A stretch of 64,000 nt of DNA from Hyparrhenia diplandra (GCA_015847255.1 JADLZK010009312.1:124001-188000), one strand, 5' to 3'; shown: positions 31,240 to 43,689, numbered from the stretch's first letter. Translations and numbers: made by a program. Notes: generated from the letters alone by a model not told the origin.

Positions 31240-33650
31240 CAACTTGCGAACACATGGTTGATTTAGGTCACATGTGTTTAGTTTTGTGATTGAGTGATTG
31301 TCAACTTGATCAACATTTTAATTCTATTTTCCTTTATTCTTTATGCTTCGGCTATGTTCACCGGCACGCGTGGAGTGTGTCGAAAGCGTATCTCTTGGTT
31401 CGTGTTGTACAGGTGTGGAGCTCGGAGATGGTAGCGGACGGCGAGGTGAAGGGGCCAAGGAGGGCGTGCGGGCCGACGGACCGCGGAGGTGAAGGGACGG
31501 GACGTGAGGCTTGGGCGAGGGGACCGGATCGCCCGGGTGGTGACCATGGTGGGCGACATCCGGGACATCAGCGAATGCAAGAGGGCGTGGGCGGGACCGT
31601 GTCGATCGGGTCAAGACGACGGCGTGCGGCAGAGCGGGGAGCTCGGATGACTTGGCGACTTTCGAGGCGGTCAAGGCGGGCGATGACACGTGTCGAGGAG
31701 GTTTGGTGGTTTGTCCTCAAAACCATCGGTGCGGGTTTCGTGGTTTGGGCCTCAAAACCACAGGTGCGGGTTTGGTGGTTTGGGCCTCAAAACCATCGGC
31801 GGGTTTTCGGGTTTGGGCCTCAAAACCCGGGCGTTCGGTGGACGGAAGGGCCGGCGGCGGCGGCATCACGGGGAGATTGCGTGGAGCAAGGCTGCAGATG
31901 AGGAGGCGCGGTGGCCATCGGATTAAATTATCCCGAAGTCGACTAAATTAGCCTTAGGGTTAGAGGTTCGGCTCATATGTATCTAGGGGTAGTTTGGGAA
32001 AGAGGGTTTGAGACTATATGTGGAGGATGACAGCCTCCTCCCCTCTTTGCCTCTCTTATTTTCGTTTCTATTTTTTTCCTTATTTTTAGGGTTCTTGTTT
32101 AGAGGTCTAAGAACACAATTTGTGTGGATTTGTGCTGTGATTTTTCGTTCGTAGGTAGGAAGAGTGGCCCCTAAGTCCACTCATGCCCTCTGGGCTTTTG
32201 ATTTTGGAGCTGTGTTTCTCGTTCTCGGCAGATTGCACTTTTTTCCTATTTTCGTTCATGCCTACGATCTACTTTTCCGGAGTTTGAGTTCATCTTGGGT
32301 CATGATCTTTTGGGATCTTGTTCGTAGCTAGTTCAATTTCACCTGTGCAAAATCTCAGATCGAGCTGTTTTGATTTGGTCCATTTTTCATTGGATTTTTG
32401 GGCGGGCGTTTCTCTCTTCTGTTCGTCTGCTTGAGTTCGTCAGCTTTCCTGTTCTTGCACCGGGCGCTGCGGCGTCGAGAGCCCAGCACCAATAGGTGCT
32501 TGCCCGTCGTCCAGGAACCTGGTGAAATCACAGTGATTTGGTCGTTCCTTGGGTCGATTTTTGCATCTGTCGTCGCTGCTTTCTCTCAAGGTTGCGTGTT
32601 GGTCAAACAGCAGGGGAGCAGCCCCTCTGCTAGTTTCTTGGCTTCGGGTTTTGTGCTCAGAGAGCACTTGCCGATGTAGCACAGCACCCCTGCTGCAGTT
32701 CGTGCTTGCTTTGAGCAGAGATTTTTGATTGGTCAAGTTTGCTCCTTGCGTTTCGTTCAGGCAGTGTGCAGCTTCAGTTCGTTCTCTGTTCGTCATCCAG
32801 CAGCGCCAGCACTTGGTATTGTTTATTGCAGATTAGCAGCCGGCGCCCACCATCATCGAGCAGTTTTTGGTGGTGGTGTGAATTAGCTTTGACTAATCAA
32901 AAGTTACCGAGAATCTCTTCCTGCAATTTTGAGCTGTGCAGGTCGTGCGTGGACTTGTCAGGCTGCCTGCAGTTTGTGGATGACTAGAGTTCGTCAGGAA
33001 CCCTGCAGCAATTTCACGTCAACAGGATTGAGCAGCTGTTCGTCAGGGTGCTGCTCTCTGGCGTCGAGATCTTCAGGTAGTAAGAAGGTGAGCAGCTACT
33101 AGCTTCTGTCATTTGCTTGCAAGCTTGCAAGGCAGTCAGTTCGTCTACAGAAAGTAGCAGCTCTTCTTGATTGATTTCCTTTGATTCCAGTGCACGCTCG
33201 TGGACTCCAGCTTGTGCTAGTCTAGTTGTCCGGGGTTTAGCTTGTGATTTCTTGATATGTCACTTTCAAGCAATAGTACCTTGATTTGTTTACTTGAGCA
33301 AGTTGCTAGCACCAACGTCCAGCAAGTAGGAGTTTGATCGTTGTGTTATTTTTAGCTACAGGAGCATTCATCGCTTATTCACAGCTTGAGTTTGATTTTC
33401 TCTCTTGTTAATTGATCCACGATTTATTCATTCGAGCTCCGATTTGAGATCCGATTTTTTGCGTTCGACTCTTTGAGCCTAACACTTCAGCGTTTGATAT
33501 CTTGCTATCGGTTAGCACGTGTATCACTCGTATCTTTGTAAGTTCGCTTTTTGAGGTTGGGGGTTGAGCCGATGACCCAAAATTGAAAAAGAAAAATCGA
33601 GGCTCCCCTCACCCCCCTCTGGTCGCCATAAAACGGATGTGGCCGACTCT
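31240..33650 (+). mobile_element. Retrotransposon LTR/leader-like sequence
   Basis: Between the two NLR 3' ends lies 2.4 kb with retrotransposon-style organisation. A pyrimidine-rich stretch (31318-31345) comes first. Then a GC-rich block with a short tandem repeat (31695-31830) and 'gacacgtgtcgaggag', then a transcript-like T-rich leader with many gttcgtca motifs (32420-33160). It ends in 'aaaaagaaaaatcgaggctc' and cccctcacccccctctggt (33585-33620). Similar openings precede gag in some grass retroelements, as I recall. No LTR pair, PBS or ORF was found, so type and boundaries are uncertain. Confidence 0.4.
31695..31830. repeat. Minisatellite, about 34-bp unit, four degenerate copies
   Basis: The phrase ggtttgggcctcaaaaccat followed by cggtgcgggtttc recurs at about 31700, 31737, 31772 and 31803 with variants (ccacagg, ccatcgg, cccgggcg). 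It translates as repetitive Gly/Leu/Lys/Thr in the short ORFs that cross it. The repeat sits in the retrotransposon-like block. Confidence 0.8.
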
Positions 33651-33792
33651 GTCCATGGTTCAACTTGAACCTCTAATCTGATATAAGAAAGCAAGAAACA
33701 AAAAGATATTTAGATTCGAAGAAACATGTAAAGGGGATAAGGGTGAAGCTAGAAGAAGTTGTTTACCTTAATTGTCTTTCATGTAGAACGAC

Positions 33793-36700
33793 TTACGGAA
33801 TGGGTGGACTGATTGGGGTGGACTTTAATAGCATGCCTAGGGTGGGATGATTGGGGTGGACTTCAATAGCATGCCTCACCGCAGTGTCTGCTTCTTCCAC
33901 CTCCCCCGTGCTGGTGCCTTCACATACTAAACAAACCTCCAAATCCTGCAGCAGTGGCAGATTCCCCAGGCCCAAGTCGAAACCACTGTCGATTTCTCTC
34001 ATCTCCCGCACTGGCAAATCCAAGATAAGTTTTGTGAGCCTCGGCATAGCTCCTTGCTGAAACACCACTGGCCGTCGTCTGATATTATCGAACTCGCAGT
34101 GTACCAGGCATGGGAATGAACAAGCACCAATGGTAAATTCCCTTTGGTTTCCGGGATCCTCATCATCTACCATCAACTCTAGAGAGTAGAGAGCAGGCAA
34201 CCTTCCAAGAATTTCGAGGTCCTCCTGCTGCAGCGCCAACACGTTAATCGCGGAGGTAGGAGAGGTCAGCAAAGAGTGAGGGATCCACCTTCAACCAAGC
34301 AGACAGTCTAGAAAACCAGCACAAGGCCTGCAGGTTCAAACTGCGGAGATGTTGTGGGGCAACGACGACCCAACCATCAAGCTGCATTCACGGGGAATTG
34401 ATCCGTAGAGATCTAGACTCGGATTTTATGCAGCTTGTTTAGGCACTCCACCAGGGATTCAACCACGGACATTGTTACATTCAGGTTCGCCCGATAATTT
34501 TCAGGTCCTTCAGCTCTGATAGATTGCCCAGCTCTTTTACAATGTCTATGAAGTCATCGTCATGAATGGTTAAATGTGAAAGCTGTATAAGGACTGTCAA
34601 GTTCCCAATCTCTTTCGGCACTCTTGTCGCCATGTTTATGAGCAGGCACATCAATTGTTTTAGTCCAAAAATACTTGACGGCAAGCTACGAATTGGATTC
34701 CAATAGTCTTGTACATCTAGTGCTTGTAGAAATTGAAGGTTTCCTATTTCTTCAGGGAGATGATCAATATTTGTATCCCTTAGTCCTAGGTACCTCAAAT
34801 GAAGTAAATTCCCAAGGAACTTAGGCTTACAGCTTTGTGAAAGATCACATCTTTCTAAATGTAGCACACGCAAAACTTTGAAGCTCTCAAGTGTTGGTAC
34901 ATGATCAATAGCAGATGGAAAGATAATAACTGATCTCACATGTTCTTTTCTCAGAGTAGCCTCAAGATTACCTTGACTAGCCATGCCATTTTGAAGGGAT
35001 AGCCTTCGGACCTTTTCTAATGTAGATGAGTGAGCCATATTGTTCTGTATAGCAACAAAGTTTTCTTCACTTGGTAAGGAACGGATAAGATCAAGCACCA
35101 TATCATGTACACGGCAAGATTCTACCATGCCTGTCCTTTTACCATGCCTAGGTTGGATCATGCTTCTATTTATGAGCTCATTAAGGTAACTCTCCCCCCT
35201 TCAAATAACCTCTTTTCTTGCTTTTGAGACTGGATAAAACCTTCAGCTATCCACAAACATATCAAACGATCTTTACCAATTTCATAATCTTCTGGAAATA
35301 TACTTAAATATAACAAGCAGGTCCTTAGATGAGATGGCATATCATAATAGCTGAGTGACAAAACCTTCCTCATATTCTCTATGGTATTATCCTCCTCTAA
35401 TCCTGCACCAATAGAGTTGCACACATCATACCACTCCAATTTGCTTCTTCCTTTAGTAACCAACAAACTAGCTATTGTAATAATAGCTAAGGGAACACCA
35501 CCACATTTCTTTAGGATTCTATTTGATACTTCTTCTAGCTGTTCATTAGGGCATTTCTCTTTGTCTCCTTCGCCAAATATCCTATCATTCAGTAATATTC
35601 TAGAGTTGTCAGGAGAAAGGGGCTTCATCTCATAAGCAGTGCCAATTTGCTCAGCAACAGTGAAAATACGAGTAGTTGTGATGATTCTGAAATCAGCACT
35701 ATCATGGGGTAGTGCACATCTAATCACATTCAATCTGTGATCTTCCATATGTCATCGATAACAACGAAGTACCTGCACATATATAGAACAACAAAAAAGG
35801 CCATGTCGTCATCACTAAGCAAACTGTGGGAAAAAAATATAATCAATTTTTCCTTATATATGCGTTGTGCCATGCTGAAGACTAGTACAGAATGAAGGTT
35901 TATTTAGTTAATAATCAGTCTTTATGCATGTATGATAATTCCTTGAAGAAAATATGTATACGGCATTGCTATCTGTTGGATGGTTCGGAGTCGCTCAAGC
36001 ACCCTTGATCCTCTGACCGACCACTGAAGTGACGAGTCTACCATGCGAGTTAATGGCCGGCGGCCAAGGATTTCATTCGGCAGCTACACCTACTACGTGA
36101 GCAAGCCCAATAGCCCAATAGCCCAGACTTCCAATAGCGCAGAATATTAGACTAACCCTTGAATTCTTCTTTTTCTAAAATTTCTGAATCCTATTTTTAA
36201 AATCCATTTGATTTGATACCAGCCTGCATGCACATGTGCTGTATTCATATTCAATAAACATATGCAATTGGACGAAGATATTTTGGACTAGTGAATGATT
36301 ATTTTGTTCCCACCCAGCATTAGCAATTGGACGTCTACTGCTTTTATTAATTTCTGAGTGAAACAATTCAAATTCTTTCTATTGGGCTAATAATTATTTT
36401 CAGAATCAATCCCCACCTCAACAAATCCTCTGGTTTTGCTCAAATAAAGCTAACTAGGACGGTGTAACAAAAGTTCCACAAGTTTCACTCAGAAATTTTT
36501 TTTATCAATGTCATTATTATTAGGATGATTTCAATTCTAACTACAACACCAAACTGCTTTAACAAAAACTTCATATAACAAGTTGACAGCTATTTTTGTG
36601 ATGTGCTCATACCTCTTGCCCTGAAGATATTTTCTTAGTTCGTCGATAACATCAATACATTTAGCATTCCTCTCGGCGAATTTATAGAACATGTCCCTCA

Positions 36701-37408
36701 ATAATCTGTCCATATCAGGAGTTTGAGACACCGATACAAAAGCTGAGCAATCAAACTGTGCTCTAAGCTTTTCATACACAACATTAGCAAGAGTTGTCTT
36801 TCCTAAACCTCCAAATCCCACAATGGAAACTATCTTATTTTGTTCCTCGGACCTTCATTTCCTTCAATCAGAAACTTGATTAACTCGTCTCTTGACTCCT
36901 CAATGCCAACTAGCTCTGTCACCATCTCATACCGAACTAATGCACGAGCATCAACTTTTACTGGCTTATCGACATTGTGGTCAACCTTGTACCTGTCATG
37001 CCGGCTGTGCACCTCTATGACACGACTCTTGATTTCTCTGATGTCAGTAGCAATCTTGCGACGAATCTTGGGCTGCATCAAGGAGCCAAGGGTCTTGTCA
37101 ATGAACTTCTTGAAGCCATGCTTTTTGGCAGACTGATGGCCTTTGACTTGCACCATGAATGTGTCGATGTTGTCCTCTATGTCATAGGACAACTCTCTCA
37201 CATTCCTAGCCCAGATCTTATCCCCACTTGGAAGCTGGTCAGCTAGAACCTTGGAGATATGCTCAAGAGCACCCTTCATGCTCTCGAGCTCATCTCGGAG
37301 GAACATGATCCCCCCCTTTCACCTCCTTTTTGCAGCTTGTACTCATCAGCAAGCAGCTCGCCGAGCTTGGGGAGGAGGCTTGGCAGTGCCCCCAAACACG
37401 ACCTCCAT
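33793..37408 (-). pseudogene. CC-NB-ARC-LRR disease-resistance gene (NLR), two exons, frameshifted
   Basis: Family role: intracellular immune receptor that senses pathogen effectors; the NB-ARC domain is an ATP/ADP switch. The start ATG (MEVVFGG) is at 37408. The coiled-coil domain has EDVID-like SYDIEDNIDTFM (about 37195-37160). The P-loop GFGGLGKTT is at 36820-36795. An intron with GT/AG borders runs 36612-35773. Exon 2 opens with kinase-2 YFVVIDDIW, then RNBS-B FRIITTTRI, GGVPLAIITIASLL, LLYLSIFPEDYEI, MHD-type RVHDMVLDL (about 35125-35100) and leucine-rich repeats (ORF 35161-34481, then 34272-33793). One-base frame changes occur near 37390, 37330, 36832, 35730, 35190, 34485 and within 34300-34480. 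All conserved motifs remain, so it is either a very young pseudogene or an intact gene with sequence errors. Confidence 0.88.
33805..33880. repeat. 41-bp tail duplication in the NLR 3' end
   Basis: gattggggtggacttcaata followed by gcatgcct occurs twice (33810-33838 and 33851-33879). It makes the protein end repeat a Thr-Leu-Gly-Met-Leu-Leu-Lys-Ser-Thr-Pro phrase after HPNHP. This moves the stop codon compared with the usual ending of this NLR group shortly after a HPNHPTL motif. Confidence 0.75.
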
Positions 37409-38235
37409 TGATCTGCTTCTTGGCAAAGGAGCCAAAGTTGCAGGGGTGTGGCTGAAGCCTTAGAGGTGAAAGAAGAAGGATGTCAAGTGGCACTGGAGGT
37501 GGCTGCGCTCGGCTAGTGCTCCATATATCGCTCCAAGCTGGAGCATGGAGATATATCGCTGGTGGTCTCGTGTCATCGTTGTGCTCGATGCAAGAGGCCT
37601 TGCTTGCTTGTTGTTGAACTGGCTTGCATTTAATTTCGACGCCAACAGCAACCTAGCTACTCCAGTAGTACGTCTCCTTTACTATCCTCCACATGCTTGG
37701 CTCAATGATGTGATGGTGATTCATCCATCACATGAAGGAGGCGAGGAAGCATCAATGATTTGATCGCTTGAATGAAACGTACTGTGAGCGTTGGCAGTTG
37801 GCACACGTAAATAAGCTCGAGAGAGGCCAGGGCCCAGGGCAGCAGTTCCTCCGAGGATGGTGGTCGTGACCGTGACTCGCGGCGATTGTCTACGAGAGTA
37901 CAGTACTCTAGTGACAATCGTACCTTTATCGGCTCAGTAATTCATCCACCACATGGAAGGCGAAAGCGAGGAAGCATCAATATGATTTCATGCAGACTGT
38001 TATGGGCCTTGGGCTGAATCAACAATTCGAATCGGAGTGAATATTTTTAACGCTTCCATTTTTTTCCTCAGGCTCAACCGAGATGGGCGAATTTAACCGA
38101 ACCCTGTAAATTATCCTTCAAAAAGCTTAATATAAAAAAAAAATCCTCCAAAATCTGCGACAATCGGATCCCATTCCCATCCCAATCGGATGTACTAGGT
38201 TGTAGGTGGGAGACTCAAAATTTAAACACATGTGC
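37409..38235. other. Upstream flank of the NLR gene
   Basis: This is the promoter side of the minus-strand NLR. No clear TATA element could be assigned. 37695-37770 and 37940-37985 carry two copies of 'ttcatccatcacatgaagga / ttcatccaccacatggaagg' and 'gaggaagcatcaatgatttg / gaggaagcatcaatatgattt', a local duplication of about 240 bp spacing. No other gene seen. Confidence 0.5.
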
Positions 38236-39190
38236 CCCCGGGCGGGGGGGGGGGGGATGGGGGGAGTGATGGAGCTACTTCATTATTCTGTCTGCGTATA
38301 ATGCATGACAATGAAATTGAAGTTAGCTTATAGGCTGCATGGTTGTAATTCTTGGGCGTAGGCCATCTCTATTTTTCTTGTGCTTTACATTTTTACCTTT
38401 TCTTGTGCTTTACATTTTTACCTAAGACATGTATGAGTTTGCCTTCCTTCGGTGCTCTCAAGAGCTTGCTTCTTCTCGAATCCAGCTGGGCGCGGGCAGC
38501 TATCTCGCCTCTGTCACGGCCGTGACATATTTGTCCATCAAGCACGTCCACCGGCGGATCCCTCTTTGTCTTTGAGAGTTGTCAACTATTATTGTGGTTT
38601 CCGTTTTTTTCTTCATTGGAGGATTGGAGATGCGAATACGATATCTAGGACTGACAGCTCATTTAATTTGATGGGCGACCGGACATATTGTTAGTTGCCA
38701 ATGTGAATGGCTCAGGCCGGGCGGCGGGGGTGGGGTGATGGAGCTACTTCATTATTCTATCTGCGTATAATGCTAACGATGAAATTGAAGTCAGCTAATA
38801 CGCTGCATGGTTGTAATTCATGGGCCGTAGACCATCTTTATTTTCTTGTGCTTTACATTTTACGTAAGACATGTATAAACTGGCTGTGTGTGGGTAGTTG
38901 GGCGGACAACTAAGCATAATCAAACCAAATTTGCCTTCCTTCGGTGCTCTCACGAGCTTGCTTCTTCCCTGAATCCGGTGAAGCGAGATTCCTCGCCTTC
39001 TTGGCGTGCGCCCGATAGCTATCTCGCATCTATCCGCGGTTGTGACATATTCATCCATCAAGCACGTCCACCAGCGGATCCTCTCTGATCCCTCTTTGTC
39101 TTTGAGAGCCGTCAATTATTATTGTGGCTTCCAGTTCTTTTCATTGGAGGAATGCGAATACGATATCTAGGGCTGACAGCTCATTAGAAG
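38236..39190. repeat. Tandem array, left part (two units of about 470 bp)
   Basis: Two units start at the phrase ggagctacttcattattct (38271, 38740). Each unit contains, in order: a G-rich tract, 'tgaaattgaagt', 'gctgcatggttgtaatt', 'ttgtgctttacattttac', 'ttccttcggtgctctc', 'catcaagcacgtccacc', 'tctttgtctttgagag' and 'gaatacgatatctagg'. The same unit makes the array at 61667-64000. The left part stops within a unit at '..gacagctcatt' (about 39190). Short ORFs inside show no protein family. Origin unknown. Confidence 0.9.
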
Positions 39191-39509
39191 TATGAAGGCG
39201 CGCCGTCTAGGCCGCCTACGAAGGTGTCCACGTATCATTCATCCTTTTCGATGCGTTAGATAAAAATTTCACGACTTCGGATGAAATGCATGCATGCGGG
39301 GTAAGTCCAAATGAAATGCATGCATGCGAGGATAAGTCCAACAAGTACATGCATTCAATGAAACCAGGGTAAGTCCAAATAAAAATATATGTAATGCAAC
39401 CAGGGTTGTCTCTAATGCATGTGATAAAGTGTATACAAATGTTTCTTATTTTACAAATTGATAACTCAAATGATTTTTAAATAGATAGATTTGAAGCAGT
39501 TTCTATATA
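39191..39509. other. Spacer between tandem array and Helitron
   Basis: Includes repeated 'aaatgaaatgcatgcatgcg' (39280-39325, two copies) and 'gtaagtccaaat' phrases. No ORF. This is the left end of the 22.5-kb block that interrupts the array. Confidence 0.4.
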
Positions 39510-40210
39510 CTAGCAGAGATGCACGTGCGACACGACGTGCCTAACTAAAATATAATCATTCAAATAATTCTCACTAACTAAAATGGTAAATGATGAAATA
39601 ATTAAGAGCCATTGGGTAAGTAAATATTTTGGACAGATACTTAGCTTGTTCAAGTGTTGTAATAAATGTACATAAATGTTTTACATTTGTATAATAATTA
39701 CAACATATACAATATAAGAAAAGATACTTGACTATCTCTAAATCTTAGTATTTTTATACATGTAGCTAATGAGGTCTTGAACTCTAGTTCTCTAAATTTG
39801 AGTTTTTTTTTATACATCTTATGAGGTCTTGAACTCCAGCGTGTATTATCTTCACATTTATTTTCATCGATAGTCAATAGCTGTCCTAAAAAGTGCTTTA
39901 TGAGATTATACAGATCTTGTTTGTGATATAATAATAATTAATATATAAGTTGCATATAACCGATAAAACTATAAAAAATAAAAGTAATATGGATACTAAT
40001 ATTTTTTTTTTACCTTTAATAAGTGTGGAATGTGCAGTTTTTCATCTTTCCATGCGGACACGAACAAGGAAATGAGATAACCTGGTAGTTCCCTGATAAC
40101 ACAAATATTAGTGAATTTAAGCAATATATCTATCTATCTATAAACATAATGTTTGTTCAAAATTGAGTCAAACATGTAAAGTAAATGTTATATTACCAAA
40201 TAAAATAAGC

Positions 40211-41197
40211 TTACCTATTGTAAACAGGAATATCATTTAAAATAATGTGACACCATAAGGAAATATCTTCGTTCCATTCAGATCTTGCCATGGCTTTTTG
40301 TAAGTATTCAGAAATGCATTGGAGTTCCTTCACATATTTTGCATTTGGATTGTGCTTGTAAATTGGATCAGCATACGTGACATGTTTGAGACTACACATG
40401 AAGTGATGATAATAATAATATATTAATATATTAATTTCTATCATACCTGACATACCTACGGTTGATGCCAATAATTTCTCAGATTTGGTGACAGCACTCA
40501 ATTTAGCTGCTCTCAGTTTAGCACGATAGTTACGTTGATATCCATATTTTTCTCTAGGATCTCATCCTTTCTATCACCAGACATTGCATGCCTATACCTC
40601 TCCCTGGCCATGCGCTTTTCATGAGTGTCTTAATCTCTAGTGCTTTGACCTATAAATACTCAAAAAAAATATTTTTTCATCACTAAAATAAACTACCAAC
40701 AATTCAAAGTGAAAGCAAAACCAAAAGTGGACAAGATAAAAGAAAGAAAACTACCTATATTATCAACATTTGAACTCATATCCGTTTCCTTTTAGAAGAA
40801 TAGTCTTAGCTGTCCATTCTAGTATCAATTTCATCAATTTCCACGCTTTCAGATGACAAAATTAATTTGGGTGCAATAACCTTGGCCTCTAGACGAACCC
40901 GACGTTTTGCGTTGTTTTTCACAATTTTTATTTCGAGCTTCATCAATTTGGATGCATCAGCCTCAGCTTTCAAACGGGCCAAATTATTTTGTTGATACTC
41001 ACGATTTTTAGCACGAACTTCCTCTAATTTTGATAAACCAGCCTCGTCCTTAAAACAAGTTAGACGACTACGACGATCACGTCTTTTGGCCCGGGCTTCT
41101 CCTTCTTATTAGGAGATAATGCAGCGTACCTCTCTCTACGTTGTTGTTTTCTTCGTTCAAAAGTTAGCTTTCCAGCATTTGTTTGAGTACACCCCAT
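40211..41197 (-). pseudogene. Helitron-associated basic protein, N-terminal region (broken)
   Basis: On the minus strand from an ATG at 41197 (MGCTQTNAGKLTFERRKQQR) the sequence reads RRERYAALSPNKKE. After frameshifts come LSKLEEVRAKNREYQQNN, LARLKAEADASKLMKLE, KRMARERYRHAMSGDRKDEI and KLRAAKLSAVTKSEKLLAST, ending in the ORF 40501-40211. Arg/Lys-rich repeats of the 'RRERYAAMS...NREYQRN' kind are, from memory, found N-terminal to the Helitron Rep/helicase polyprotein in grasses. The catalytic Rep (HUH) and helicase domains are not present here. Non-functional. Confidence 0.5.
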
Positions 41198-42519
41198 GAA
41201 TTTTATGCATGTATCATATAACCTGTATGAAAGGATTAGATGTTAAACCCAACATGCTAGTCAATACAACATCGTGCTGATAGAAAAGTTCATTCTTGAA
41301 AGTTTCAATAAACAATAATACACATTCAAGAGAATTTATATAGAGTTAACAAGCATTCAGATAGTGTTTAAAATGTGTATTTCAATTGCAGTTAGTTGCT
41401 CAATTCGTGTAATAGATGATAACAATTCAGATAGAAATACATTGTGTATTTGTTCTTTTGATTGAACATGCATGTACGTCATTCTAGGTATATTTTTTTA
41501 GTAGTATGGAAAAGTACAACCATGAGACACACTGAACCAAACCTAACTCTTAAAATAGGCTTTTATTTAATTGGTATATGCTTCCGATAACAAGGTAGCA
41601 AGTAAACTCTTTCTGTTCATTAATTCCAAGAACAGACATACCTGAATAGAAGACGCGCGTGGCTGCTGGTGGCTCTGCAGCTGTACTTCGCCGGATAGAT
41701 AGATGGTTCTGCAACGATGCATGCGAACTGGTCGTCGCTGGATGCAGCCCTGCTACAGAGCGTCCACGTCGAAGGTTTACGTACGTGGGCAGGGTCTCGT
41801 CTGCAGCGATGACTGCCGGCAGTTTGATCTGGATACGAAGCCGACGCCGCTGCCGGGCTCTGCCGGGATCTGGATACGAAGCGTGTTAATGCTGCTAGTA
41901 AAGTTTTTCTTCTATTATTGACTACAGGGCCAGCCAGGATCATGACCAAATTGAGCAAAATCCATATTGTGGTTCATACTTCCTACTAACTTTAGAATTA
42001 GACAAAGTAATTAAATACGGACAGCTCAGGATGACAACGGTTTAATTGATATTTGATATTTCTATGAATATATGAATAAAAAGAGCCGAACATGCATGAT
42101 GTGGAATGGATGGAGTGAAATCGATCAAATATATAATAATAATAAAAACAAAGCAGTAGCTACAAAGTACGTACTTTGGCTTTTTGTGCGTGCATGGCCG
42201 TCCGACTCGATGGGTTGTGTACTTGGGCTAATCGCCGGCGACTTGCACCTCCATGGCTCCACTTCCTGTGCCTGCGATTATATACAGAGTATTAATCAAG
42301 CTGAGCATTTGATAGCAGAGTAATGATGGAGATTGTGAGAAGGTTCAACTGGAGGACTTCGGCTTCATCAGTTGTCGCACGGACAGGCTTCTCCTACATG
42401 AAGATAAAGGATGCCACATGTGCCAAACCAAGCTTCCATAATCCTAATCGCCGGTACCAACGCAGTTTGACGAGATGGTGGAGAGGCATGCGTGTCTAGT
42501 TGAAGGCAGCGGAACAATA

Positions 42520-43100
42520 TCTAGGGTACGTACGCTACACTTGCCGACGCCGACCGTCGTCGTCGCTGCTTCTGATATGAATCGTCGTCGTCGCCGCTTC
42601 TGATGTGAAGAAGTATGGGCGCTCTCACGGGCTGGCCTTGGGCCGTTTCAGGGGAGGTACGATCGAAGAGGACGGCGACAGGGATGGGCGCTTCCAGGCG
42701 TACGCGGCGGCGGAACTCCAGCGGGCGTCCTCTTGGTTTCCTGCGGAGGAGGCCGTCCTCGATCGCTGGGGCCGACCGGAGCACGCACGTTGTACCTCCG
42801 CCGGGCTATGCTGGGATGACGACGCGCTGGCGATTGGGAGTCCAGCGCGCTGTGCGAAACTGACCACTGGCGCTGTTGCCGCCGGCGTGTGGCGAAGAAC
42901 CGATAACCGGCGTAGCGAGCGGAAGGGGCGATCAGCAAGGGCGATGGGAACGGTCTGACAGGGCGGAGGCGAACTGCGATGGTCTGCAGGCGAGCGTGGC
43001 GGAGGGCACCGCGCGGGGAAGGAAAGATCTCGCGCCGTATCGGGGAGCGCGCGCCGTTTCGGAGGCGCTATTCCCGTCGCGCCGTACATTGTTGGAGTGA
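42520..43100. other. GC-rich head region of the Helitron
   Basis: Overlapping ORFs on both strands (for example 43089-42625, minus) are Pro/Arg/Ser-rich with no recognised domain and look like composition artefacts. It lies just inside the Helitron 5' end, so it may be promoter or leader, or captured host sequence. Undetermined. Confidence 0.35.
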
Positions 43101-43225
43101 GTTGAAGCGAAACACCCGTAACCTAAGGTCGGTCCATATCTAACAACCATCGGATGGGAAATCCAGACAGATCGGATGGATGAGATCGCGACACGTGGCC
43201 TCCAATTCCTTCGCTCTTTTATAGA

Positions 43226-43243
43226 TATATATATATATATATA
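43226..43243. repeat. (TA)n microsatellite at a transposon junction
   Basis: A short TA run lies between the Helitron 5' end (43225) and the first base of the TIR element (about 43244). Comparable TA runs lie at 51465-51501 and 58935-58948, the other ends of the two TIR elements, so they look like insertion targets. Confidence 0.8.
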
Positions 43244-43689
43244 GCGGCAGCACTATTTGGACCCCGGGTACCAAATCCATTCGGTACCCAGCGAGCCGGT
43301 TCCACCGCAGGCCAGGAAACCCCGTCGAGACGAGCCGACCCAGCGAGCCGATAGGGTGTCCCGTCTGCACTTCCCCGGTCAAACCTGTAGACGAAGCGAA
43401 GCGGCAGTTCTTGGTCTCCCGGACGGCGGTCTCCAGTCCTCCCCACGTCCCCGGCGATGCCCAATATGCCAGGTCAGCCTGTCTCTGCCTCACGTGGAAC
43501 AAACCAAGGTCGCGGCGCTTCAGCACAAGCAGCGTCGGAGTTCGCGCCGCGGCGGACCTCTCCGGCAACCTCGACGGCTCCCCGTCTGTCCTCGGCTGCA
43601 GCGCCTCCGGTTCCTCGGCTGCAGCGTCGCCGCCTTGAAGACACCTGACGTCCGCTCACCGCACAGACGCTGACGGACAGCGCCCTAGC

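Larger units (their letters stand above)
39510..43225 (-). mobile_element. Helitron, about 3.7 kb, degenerate
   Basis: Read on the minus strand the element begins TCTATAAAAGAGCGAAGG at 43225 and ends ...GCACGTGCATCTCTGCTAG at 39510. It thus starts with TC, ends with CTAG, and has a GC-rich hairpin (gcacgt...acgtgc, plus-strand 39521-39540) 7 bp before the CTAG. The flanking bases are A on the 5' side (TA microsatellite) and T on the 3' side, the A|T target that Helitrons use without duplication. Inside are remnants of a basic protein typical of plant Helitrons (40211-41197) and a GC-rich head region (42520-43100). Confidence 0.75.
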
